Shown: piece after piece, positions 23,062 to 32,467 of the stretch
How the letters are laid out: each line of letters begins with the position of its first letter
How positions within the stretch are numbered: position 1 is the stretch's first letter
Origin: Laburnicola sp. R22_1
Lineage: Eukaryota > Ascomycota > Dothideomycetes > Pleosporales > Didymosphaeriaceae
Assembly: GCA_014281115.1 (NCBI GenBank)
Contig: JACONQ010000012.1
Location: 1,054,001 to 1,118,000 of the forward strand
Direction: 5' to 3'
Length of the DNA stretch: 64,000 nucleotides
Position numbers and translations under genes: made by a program
Notes under the pieces: generated by a model
What the model was told of the DNA's origin: nothing
The model's database searches: none
What the model saw: only the letters and a program-made list of their open reading frames with translations

Positions 23062-25800
23062 TATTAAATTATAAAGCTAAAAGTAATTTTACTTTATTAA
23101 GTTTTTATTGTATAGTAATACGCATTATCTATTATATAGTTTATACTATAGATTATATAGTAGTGCAATAAGTAGTTACTTACCTTTTAGCATACTGTCT
23201 AGTTTAAGATTAGACGCAAACAGACAGTCTAGAAAGTCTAGACTTTAGAATTTTCTTTATCTTATTAATCACGTGTTATTACGTAATTTTAGATAAAGAA
23301 CTATTAGTTTCCTAAAGTAGAACCTAATAGCTTTCTAGCACATATATAGTTACGTGAATTTATCTATATAAACAAGCCAAAACTCCAAGTTAGAAAAAGT
23401 ATCTAAGTTAGTTATCTTACTATTTATCTTACTAAGAATACTATCTACCTTATTTTATAAGTATTTTATACTTATTATATTCCTATCTACCTACCTTCCA
23501 CTATATCTTAACTATATTATATAATCTATTTTAATAGATTATAAGCCCAGGTTAGCTATTATCCTAGGTAGTAATATAAGACTAAGACAAAGAAACTTCT
23601 TTCTTCTTTATTTAAACAAAGAACTTTATATTAACTTCTAATTCGGAAATAATATCTTTTAAGTACTGCGTTATAAGTACTACCTCTAAAATTTATTATT
23701 ATATTATGGTCACATAATATAATAATAGAATAAAGAAGTCTTTGTTAAAGTCTTTTACTATAAAGAGACTTTAAACACTTTAATTGTTCTTAACAACCAA
23801 CCATCCAAATTAAACAATTTTTATATCGTCTTAAAGCCTAAATAAAACTCCTTAACTTTATTAGACTCGTTCTTTTAGATAAAAGAACTAAAGGACTAGA
23901 CTTTCCTCAAATATAAAGTATATACTTATATACTTGTATAAGGTTTTATAAAGTATTATTAAAATTTATTACTTTAAAAACTACTAATACTTTATAAATA
24001 AAACCTTACTAAAACTTATTATAAGTTTTATGACTTATCCGTTTACTTAGAGACTTTAAGAATAAAAGATAAAGTAGTAGTATTTTTATAAAGCTATTAT
24101 ATTATTATTTTATATAATATATAAAGCTATGTAAATATTTCTTCTAATAGTCTTATTGCTAGTGAAAAAAACTAGTAGGGGAGTCTAATTACCCTAGTTG
24201 GGAGATTATAACTCTTACTGTCCTATAGGAAAAAGACTACGCAAAAGCCTTACAATTTACTACTATTAATAATCTATAAAGTTGCTTAAACTTAAAAGTT
24301 TTAGCTATTATTAAATTATTAGTTAGTAATAGCCCTTTAATACAAATACAAAATTATACTATTGCTAAAGAGGCCTAGAATTTACTTAAAAAGCTTTATT
24401 CTTCTAAAGGCTTTATTAGTAAATACCTACTTTGTAAAATGTTCTTTACACTTAATTTAAATAATTTTTCTAATATAGATAAACGTTCAAATAGGTTACA
24501 AGAATTAGTTACTAGCTTAAAGACTAGAAAAATAAAAATCTCTATTAGAAAGAGAAATATTACAGACCTTTTGGCATACAGTATAACGCCATAAGGGAAA
24601 GCTATAAGTGTGCTAAAAATACATTAAAAAAGGTAAAGCAGCTTAAAAATAGGTTAGGCTAGAAACTATTTATTATAACTATTTATTAGCACGTGCAAAT
24701 TAGTCCCTTATACTAAAGGTAGTTAATAATATAATATATAGTTGCCTGCGCACACGCAATATAAAATTCGCAACTAGATATAGACTAAGTATTTATCTAT
24801 CTACTATATAATATAATTATTTATTGCGCAAAATCTTAAGGTTGCTATATCTATCCTTTACCCTAAAGATGCTATTGCTACTAGATATATAGTGTTACGC
24901 CCTTACCTAGAAGACGCAAATAATAATACAGCTAGGTATAATATAGCTAGATATAATAGCTAAATATTACTAGATATTAAAAACTATATAGTATTTGCTA
25001 GGGACCTATATAGTAAATAGATAGCTACTATAGCGTTAGATCGCTATATTAAGGAGAATACGCATCTTCTTAAGTAGGAGCCTAGAATTAAAGGCGAGAT
25101 AAGCCTCGCAATATAGATTGCCCTGTGCTGGTTCGAGTGCAGAAATCCCTATACACGTTATAGTGGCTTTTATTTTAAATAGTCTAAATAGTAATTATAA
25201 GACTTTTATTACTACTACTATACAATCCTATTAAGATAATTCTAGTACTCTTAATTTAGAAACTTTGTTTTCCAATTTAATAGATAAATCTAGAAGGATT
25301 AAAAGTCTAGAAGATAACTTAGAAGTATTAAATTAATACTAAAACTTATAAAATAGTATTTAATAATGCTATAACTAAAAACCAATCTAAATCTAGTAAC
25401 AATCTGTTTAATCTAATAGGTTACGTAGAGTTAGATTAGGGGTGATTTAGTAGAAAGAAAATGCACTAGTGGCTTTGTTTTTACTATTAATAATACCCCT
25501 ATTAATAGCTTTTAAACAAGCTATAGATATAATTAATCTAATAAAGGATTAATATAAAAGACTATAATTATTATAAATAATAAAAGTCTATAAGGTTTTC
25601 CTATTAAATGGTTTTCTCCTTAGTTATCTATTAAGAAACTATAAATTATAACTAAGTTTTCCTAATAAAGGTTTTTATCTTTAGGTTATCTATTTAGAAA
25701 CTTTAAAATAAAATAAAGGCCTAAAACTATAAACCTAAAAGATTATGAAATAAGAATAGAAGTTTTACTTATTAAAAGTTTTTTATCTTATAAATATTTA
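23062..25800 (+). mobile_element. Copia family 2, broken element
   Basis: A 5' LTR (23062-23536) is followed by ATTATAAGCCCAGG, a primer-binding-like site similar to that of the Copia at 32312. At about 24360-24540 a decayed gag frame reads LLKKLYSSKGFISKYLL and FTLNLNNFSNIDKRSN, matching the Copia gag (UBN2-type) signature. Family C is inserted at 24546-25142, after which the element continues to about 25800. No 3' LTR is seen. Confidence 0.65.
24546..25142 (+). mobile_element. Family C copy in Copia gag, 10-bp target duplication
   Basis: A 597-bp unit flanked by AAATCTCTAT (24536-24545) and AAATCCCTAT (25143-25152). The duplicates differ by one C/T, consistent with RIP after insertion. Near its end is GCTGGTTCGAGTGCAG, which resembles a Pol III B box, but no tRNA fold is evident. 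Confidence 0.65.
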
Positions 25801-25817
25801 TATATAACTTTGCGTTT

Positions 25818-26160
25818 CTCACTTAGGGTTAATCTATAATATTATGTGATTTCGGGCCGGCTGTTTAATCGACCACCGTGTTACCACCGTGTTTCTTTAC
25901 ATAATCTTTTTCGATAATTTCTTTAATAATAATAAAATTATTGTTATTTTTTATATATTTTGCTTTTTCTACTACTATGCAATGCTAATAATAGGTTATA
26001 GTGCCTTCTGTTTTACTCCTCTCTATATATAGTTATTTTTTATATATTTTGCTTACTACCTTAAATAGAATCTTTACATGTGCTAATAGGTTATAGTGCC
26101 TTCTGTTTTACTCCTCTCTAATATAGTGTAGACTTAACCTTAAATAGAATAAAGTAACTT
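25818..26160 (-). repeat. Family D copy, RIP-mutated
   Basis: TTCGGGCCGGCTGTTTAATC and CGACCACCGTG match 3553 onward. The distal segment ATAGGTTATAGTGCCTTCTG plus TTTTACTCCTCTCT is present twice (about 25989-26035 and 26084-26130), a local duplication. Confidence 0.6.
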
Positions 26161-26558
26161 TTTTAATACTTTTTTATTTTCTTAGACCTAATACTATAAT
26201 AACTAGCTAATATAGGTTCTACTAAATATTTCTAAATAAGTTTAATATAGGCTGACAAAGAGGTATAGATTAGATTAGGGTTAGATTCTCTTACGTAAGA
26301 CCCTAACTCTAACCTAATCTTTACCTATAGATTTTACGCTAGTGATAAGTATAGGTTAGGTTAGAGTTATATAAGCTATAGGTTAGGTTAAGGTTATATA
26401 GACTATATTATATTAGGTTTAATTAATTATATTTTTTTATAGCTATATATAATTTTTATAGTAAATTACTGTAAAAAAACCCTTATTATTATAGTAGTAA
26501 TTATTACGTTTACTTATTATAGTAAAAGTATAGCTTTAGTATTAAATATATATATTAA

Positions 26559-26715
26559 ACCTAAAATGGGTACGCTAAGCTCGCCTAGCGAGCTTAGAAC
26601 GCGCCAACTCTTTTTGTTAACACGACCTTAAAACGCTTTACTGTGTATATAATAGTAGGAGAAATATCTACTATTATTGTAATATTTTTATTAGAAACCC
26701 CTTAGTCACAAAAAA
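26559..26715 (+). repeat. Family E copy, 8-bp flanking repeat
   Basis: Contains the hairpin CTAAGCTCGCCTAGCGAGCT and runs to GAAACCCCTTAGTCACAAAA. Flanked by AAACCTAA on both sides. Confidence 0.6.
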
Positions 26716-26822
26716 ACCAAACCTAAGACTAAGTGCTTAACTGTTTATCTAGTATCTATATACTTTTTATAGTACCTATCTACTAGCTATATATTCTTAA
26801 CTTTTATAGTAACTTATTTTAT

Positions 26823-27000
26823 ATGTGGCGTTAAATTAACTACCTAGGAGTAGTATAACAAAGGCTTTTATCTCAAATAACATAACAAAAAAAGCAGAGC
26901 CCCCTGCTTAGTAATTAAAAAGAGCGTAAAAAAGGTAATAACAAAGAAAAGCGCGTTCGAACTGCTAAGCGAGCTTAGTAGTCTTAGCGCGGCTTCCACA
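26823..27000 (-). mobile_element. Family A copy with hairpin segment
   Basis: Constant end TGTGGCGTTAAATTAACTAC, core, then CTGCTAAGCGAGCTTAGTAG; truncated after GCGGCTTCCACA. Confidence 0.65.
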
Positions 27001-27107
27001 ATATATACTATATAGTTATACTTTTTTTAGAAAGTTCTAGACTAATTATATAACGACAAAAAGTCTTAAAAAGTCTAAGACTAATTAGAGGTTATATAGA
27101 ATTAATT

Positions 27108-27222
27108 TGTAATTACCTTTTTACGCTCTTATTAATTACTAAGTAGGGGCTCTACTTTTTTATATGTTATTTAAGATAAAAGTCTTTATTATTCTACCCT
27201 AGATAGATAACTTAACGCTATA
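27108..27222 (+). mobile_element. Family A copy
   Basis: Core copy from GTAATTACCTTTTTACGCTC to AGATAACTTAACGCTATA. Confidence 0.6.
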
Positions 27223-27260
27223 TATATATATAATTAAATTAGCCATACTCTAAATTATAT

Positions 27261-28528
27261 TAAAGATCTTTATTGTGTAGAGATTCTAACTAAGGTTAAG
27301 TCCGTACTATACATAGAGAGGAGTAAAATAGAAGGCACTATAACCTAGTACCTAGCACATAGTAGTAGTAACAAAATATATATAAAATAATAATAATTTT
27401 ATTATTAATATTTTGTATAATAGTATTATTCATAGTAGTTAATAGATAATCTACTATCTAGTATAACTAAGTTATATATTATCTCTTAACTAGTAAATTA
27501 TTAAAGAGTTATAGTAGACTATAAAGTTGCAACTATAAAAGTGGTGTAGATAATAGAACACTTAACTATAGTTTAGTTACTACACTTATAACCTAGTAGC
27601 TATAGTATAACTATAGTTTGCTATACACATAGTGTATAAGTTTTTATAATATTAGTAATACCTAGTGCACTAAATCTTTACTTTAATATACAATACTATA
27701 TCTTTTAAATCTAACTCTTTTTTTATTATATTTAGTAATATAATAACTACTTTGCAGTAACCTAATATTATATTTAAGTCTAATACCTATCGCAATATAG
27801 CTATTATTAAATTTAGCTAAAGTATAGATAACTAGTTAGGCAAAGTTAAGAATAGTCTCTAGAAATTTAGTAACCTTATGCGACTAGAAGGATTATTAAA
27901 AGGGTCTCTAGAGCTTATCTTTAAGTATCCTATTAGTAATATTCTTAGGCTAATTTACTACGCCTTATACTTTTAGATCCTAAAGTGTAAAACACTTCTT
28001 TAGTACCTAAGTATTAGTAGAAAAGATACAGCCTTTATAATATAATAATAGTATAATATAAAGATTATACTATAAAAGATTAAAAATATAACTAAAAATA
28101 AAGGTAATAAGAACTATAAGAGTAAGAACTATAGTAAAGGAAAGAAAAAGTTTATTATAATATGTAAGATATAAGAGGCGTAGTAGTAGCATAAGAAGCT
28201 TATTAAGATAGTAGCAATTATCTAGGCTGCTATTAAGGTAAGAGACTATAAGTAATAAGAGTAAGAGTAAGTAGTAGTAGTAGAAGTATAGAGAAGATAG
28301 GTAGTAGTAGTAAGATTCTAGGGGGTAGTATATAGCTTGCTAGTTGTAAGAAGAAATTTACTATAAAAGAGAGTTAATAGAATAGTTAGGTTAGTTACTA
28401 TTATAATTATTATTATTATTATTATAATAAAAAAATTTATTAAAGAAATTATTAATTACGTAATATAGTGGTTAGTTAAACAGTCGGCCCGGAATCACGT
28501 AATATTACAGATTAACCCTGGGAAAGAA
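27261..28528 (+). mobile_element. Family D long element, 14-bp target duplication
   Basis: A 1,268-bp element flanked by ACTCTAAATTATAT (27247-27260 and 28529-28542). Its ends match those of the 387-bp copy at 3553-3939. The interior (27700-28400) looks like decayed coding sequence but cannot be assigned. Confidence 0.7.
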
Positions 28529-28580
28529 ACTCTAAATTATATAATTAACTTCTTATTTGTAATATTTTCGTGCTAACGTC

Positions 28581-28830
28581 TTTTTTTATATAAATAAAAC
28601 TATATTCTATAGCTATACTATATATTGTTAATTAACTACCTAAGAGTAGAATAATAAAGGCTGTTATTTTAAATAATATAATAAAAAAGTAGAGCTTCTT
28701 ACTTAGTAATTAAAAAGAATATAAAAGGTAATTATAAATAGCTATACTATAGTAAAAGAAAATCTAGCTATAACTTTTTTTTTTCTATATACTAGCTTCA
28801 TAAGCTACTATATAAATATATATATAGTGT
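28581..28830 (-). mobile_element. Family B fragment carrying nested family A
   Basis: T-run and TATAAATAAAACTATATT are interrupted at 28623-28738 by family A and then continue AGTAAAAGAAAATCTAGC. Confidence 0.65.
28623..28738 (-). mobile_element. Family A copy nested in family B, 13-bp target duplication
   Basis: Flanked by TAGCTATACTATA (28610-28622 and 28739-28751). The duplicated sequence is part of family B. Confidence 0.8.
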
Positions 28831-28884
28831 TAATTAAATCTATCTAGAAATAGAATAATAAAAGCTTTTATCTTAAATTACTTA

Positions 28885-29580
28885 GCTCTCCTTACCCCTT
28901 AAAGCTTACTTAATATTAACTTTAATAGCTAATTTAATAGCTTCTTACTTGGCTAATTTTATTAGTATAAAATATTTATTATATATTTTAATTACTAGTA
29001 AAAATAGCTTCTTTACTATATATTATATATGTATTATATAATTTATAGTAAAACTAATACTAATCTTACTATATAGCTTTTACCTTACTATAGTTATACT
29101 ACTAATACTAATTATAACTTTAGTTTTACTTATAATATTAATTCTTATTTTTAGCACTACTTTACTAAAGCTACTTTAGCTTTTACTACTACTAAATAAA
29201 CTACTATTATACTTACTTTGGTTTTTTATAACTAAGAAGTTTCTAATAAAAATATTACAATAATAGCAGATATTTCTCCTACTATTATATACACAGAAAA
29301 GCGTTTTAAGATAGTATTAATAATACTTACTTTAATTGCTTTATTATATAAATAAATACTATACTAATAGTAACTAAAAACTAAATTAAATATAAAAATA
29401 TTTATACAAAAACTAAAGACTAACAGCTATTTAGTGCTTTAAGTTTTTTAATAAATAGTTATATAAATAGCTTAATATAGTCTATTAAGTTTAACTATAG
29501 AATATTAGTAAGATAACTAGCGTATATATATATAACTATTACTAGTAGAGTAAAGCTTAGCTATAATAAGCAGCACTATT
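28885..29580. repeat. Family F copy with family E inserted
   Basis: Matches 6262-7022. A reverse family E segment lies at about 29228-29330 (AACTAAGAAGTTTCTAATAA to AAAGCGTTTTAAGATAG). A family A fragment follows at about 29590-29645. Confidence 0.55.
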
Positions 29581-29645
29581 AAATAATATAATAAAAAAAG
29601 CAGAGCCTTTTGCTTAGTAATTAAAAAGAGTGTAAAAAAGGTGTA

Positions 29646-30383
29646 AATATATATAAAAGTGAAAAGTTTATAAGGGCTTATCTGTCCAGCACGCCGCGAT
29701 CCCAGCTACCCATAACAGTGACTTAGTCACATCGGCGTGAACCATGGTCGCTAACGTCTTATTAGTCTAGGAGTTTCTAGAAGTTTCTAGGACTTTTTAG
29801 CGTGAAACGCGATTTTTTTGTGGGGCGTCTAATTAATAAGATAACAAAGCGTATGAGTTTGGACCGATCTTAAGCGCTAGGCCTATCTCGGTATGCAGTT
29901 CAACGATAGGTGTTCGCAGGCCTGCAGGGGGTTTACTCCGCGGCCGCGCCATTAAAATAGTGTGCTTAGCCACCTAAATGAGATGCTAACTTTGCTGTAT
30001 AATACTATACGCATTTTGTTAATTACTGCGCAGTACAAAGTTATATAAAAACCTGCCCGCGAACACCTGCCCAGTTCGACTGCATGCGCCAAATGATCGG
30101 CGTCCCCCTTACCCGAAGTAGCTGTGGTACCTTCACCGGTGTTAACTCCGAAGCTACGCCCAAAAGGGCATTGGGATTGTGCAGGTAACACAAAACTACG
30201 AACAACAAAGAGTAATAGAATAGTGGTACATATATACCCTCATTTTCTTTTCTCCTCGCAGCTATTTCCTTGAGGTTAGCACAGCCTACCTGCTATAGCC
30301 ACACAGATTGTAGCTTCCTCAATCCCTCTCCACCGGCATTCTGTATTCACAAGCTTCAGAATCCCCACACACCTACAAATAAC
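29646..30383. other. Host intergenic sequence, border of AT-rich block
   Basis: Composition becomes normal from about 29690. A 79-codon minus-strand open frame (29952-30191) has no recognisable domain, and I do not call it. The last part would hold the promoter and 5' leader of the dehydrogenase. Confidence 0.5.
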
Positions 30384-31226
30384 ATGGCCTTCCCCTACAA
30401 ACACATCCTCCTCATCGGCGCCACATCCGGCATAGGAAAACCCATCGCGGACAAGTTCATCGCAGAGAACATCCACGTCACCGCCGTAGGCCGCCGCGCA
30501 GACCTCCTCGACGCCTTCGTCTCCAGCCACGGTCCCTCCAAAGCATCCAGCCTAGTCCTCGACATCTCAGAGCTGGACAGCATTCCCACGTTCGTAGAGA
30601 AGTCAGTCCCACCTCCCTTCCGCTCCATCCTCAAGAATCAAGCTAACACGCACCACAGTGCCATAAAGCAACACCCTACAATCGACGCCGTCTTCATGAA
30701 CGCCGGCATCCAACACCGCCACAACTTCGCTTCTCCCTCTACGGTACACCTCAAGCGCTCCAACAAGGAAATCACAACAAACTTTACCTCCTTCGTCGCT
30801 CTCACGCATGCGTTCCTCCCTCACCTGCTCGCTTCTTCGAACCCCACCGGGTTGATCTTCACAGGCACACATCTGTCCCTCGTCCCAGCCGCAAGCATGC
30901 CTGGGTACAGCTTGTCCAAGGCTGCACTCGACTCCTTCATCATGTGCATCCGCGAGCAGTTGCGCGATACAAAGGTGAGCGTTGTGCATATATCGCCTCC
31001 GCTTGTAACGACTGGGCTACACGACTTCGAGATGGGCGTCGAGGTGGGCAGGAAGATGGGAGTTCCGGTGGAGAAGTTCGTCGAAGAGACATGGAAGGAA
31101 TTGCGTGAGGGGAAGCAGAATGTCTTCATTGGAAGTGTTGGCGCTGGCACAAAGAAGTTCATGGAGGTTGCGGACAAGAGAGAGGAGACGTTTGAGCGCC
31201 TGTGTGCGATGCTCAGAGGCCATTGA
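30384..31226 (+). CDS. Short-chain dehydrogenase/reductase (SDR)
   Basis: NAD(P)-dependent oxidoreductase of the classical SDR type; the substrate is unknown. The start at 30384 (AACATGGCC context) puts the Rossmann glycine motif GATSGIG at residue 12. Upstream codons in frame lack family similarity. Other hallmarks are the NAG motif (MNAGIQ) and the catalytic Ser/Tyr/Lys set in HLSLVPAASMPGYSLSK. An in-frame 57-nt segment (30602-30658) has donor GTCAGT, a GCTAAC branch site and acceptor CACAG. It encodes an uncharacteristic proline-rich insert, so I infer an intron. The spliced protein is 261 residues, normal for the family, and reads FVEN-AIKQHPTIDAVF. Codon use is GC-rich and intact, although RIP-degraded DNA lies about 0.7 kb upstream and 1.1 kb downstream. 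It converges with the disrupted F-box gene. Confidence 0.88.
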   Translation: MAFPYKHILLIGATSGIGKPIADKFIAENIHVTAVGRRADLLDAFVSSHGPSKASSLVLDISELDSIPTFVEKSVPPPFRSILKNQANTHHSAIKQHPTIDAVFMNAGIQHRHNFASPSTVHLKRSNKEITTNFTSFVALTHAFLPHLLASSNPTGLIFTGTHLSLVPAASMPGYSLSKAALDSFIMCIREQLRDTKVSVVHISPPLVTTGLHDFEMGVEVGRKMGVPVEKFVEETWKELREGKQNVFIGSVGAGTKKFMEVADKREETFERLCAMLRGH

Positions 31227-31682
31227 TGATCTCAGTCTCATGAAGCACAATGTCTGAATCCTGTTTCTCCTGGTTTCCCATAAGCAATTCTATATGCCTA
31301 TGCTGCTGTCTTCCAAGAGTGTCGTGGTCCCGAGTGATTATCTGATAATAACAACTCCTTCCCGAGAGGAGAACGTTTAAAAATTCACATCTAGCTGCCA
31401 CTCAGGCCTACCTTCGCGCCACTCATGGAAAGCAACCCTGCCTCCCATTTCCCTGCCATCGCTCAGTTTCAATCGAGGAAACGACTTGTTGCGCCAGTCG
31501 TATGTGGACTCCTTGTCTGCAAGCTCTTCGTTGACCAGCAGCACGGCTCCTAAGTGCCAGCCAGCTGCACTAACCCTCAGTGCAAAGTAAGTGCCTAAGC
31601 CATCCTCGCCCATGTTCTAGGCATCCATTAGCGCAGGCACAAAAAAGTCGGGACAGCTCGTGAAAAGCCCACGTAATGCATC

Positions 31683-31833
31683 CCCCCATGAAAGAATTCG
31701 TGTCTGATACTAAGTCCTGATAGCTAACAGTAGAGTATGCAAACTGTATTTATACTTGCTAGTATATAGCTAGACATAACTCTCTGTGACTTTGTGCGCA
31801 TCTTAACATCGGACACGAACTCTTTTATGGGGG
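31683..31833. mobile_element. MITE-like insertion in intron 4 of the F-box gene
   Basis: A 151-bp stretch bounded by imperfect terminal inverted repeats of about 26-30 bp: CCCCCATGAAAGAATTCGTG at the left and, on the other strand, CCCCCATAAAAGAGTTCGTG at the right, continuing TCTGAT/TCCGAT. It explains why this intron is about 276 nt while the others in the gene are near 50-130. TGCA occurs just outside both ends and may be part of a target duplication. Confidence 0.65.
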
Positions 31834-32311
31834 TGTGCACGATACATGGTGGACTAGGTAGGGTATGCAATGCGAATGGCGATGTGACGTACCTCGTCCT
31901 AGGCCTTTCCCTCTTGTTCGATCCACTCGCTGACCTCTCCTTGCACGCTTTGATAGGAATTGAACATCCTGAACCGATCTTGGGCTTCCTCAACGTCTTT
32001 TCTACCTCTTGCTAGAAATTTTAACTAATTTCTCTGCTCCTCTTGAAACTAAACTTTCCGTCCGCGCATGTATGCGTGTGGGAGCAGACCTGGTAACTGA
32101 AAAAAGTTGGTACTAGCAAGACCGCGAAGGTGACCTTCTGGTGTAAATGTTGTTCCGCCTAGACTAAGAGCGCCACAATTCTGTATCTCTTTCCCATAGG
32201 ATGTAATCTTCCCTGTCGAATGGAGTGCCAAAAAATGATAATCCCTAAAAGCTACCGATACCTGTTTATAGAGTGAGTTGATACTGGATGGGTGAATTGA
32301 ACAATTATACC

Positions 32312-32467
32312 TGTTGTTTAGGACAATTAGTAGGTAAGACAACAAACAATAAACAGCAATTAGATAGGAAGCAATTTAGGGCAAACACACCTGTAGGAGG
32401 CTATAAGTAGACTTCCTCTCCCTACATAGAACAATAATAAAAAAAGAGTTAATTAATCTATTTAACA
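32312..32467 (+). repeat. 5' LTR of the Copia element
   Basis: A 156-bp terminal repeat starting TGTTGTTTAGGACAATTAGT and ending CTATTTAACA. It is followed by GGTTATAAGCCTAGG, the presumed primer-binding site, which is also seen after the family 2 LTR. Confidence 0.92.

Larger units (their letters stand above)
6257..29645. repeat. 23-kb RIP-degraded repeat block
   Basis: AT-rich and TA-saturated throughout, with stop codons so dense that no open frame of about 60 codons exists from 7513 to 29951. It is built from nested copies of families A-F, a solo LTR and a broken Copia element, listed separately. Stretches between listed copies (for example 15000-15360, 15530-16080, 16550-17050, 22620-22890, 26170-26550) show the same mutation pattern. 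They look like decayed transposon coding sequence that I cannot assign. Confidence 0.85.

Noticed and set aside
25126..25142. tRNA gene or Pol III B box (GGTTCGAGT) at the end of family C
   Set aside because: Only a B-box-like string is present; no acceptor stem, anticodon arm or A box could be paired.
971..29645. Family A as a terminal-inverted-repeat MITE, suggested by copies facing each other
   Set aside because: Isolated copies in either orientation each have their own target duplication, and the ends are not inverted copies of one another.
29952..30191. 79-codon minus-strand open frame
   Set aside because: No recognisable domain, next to the border of the RIP block; likely chance.
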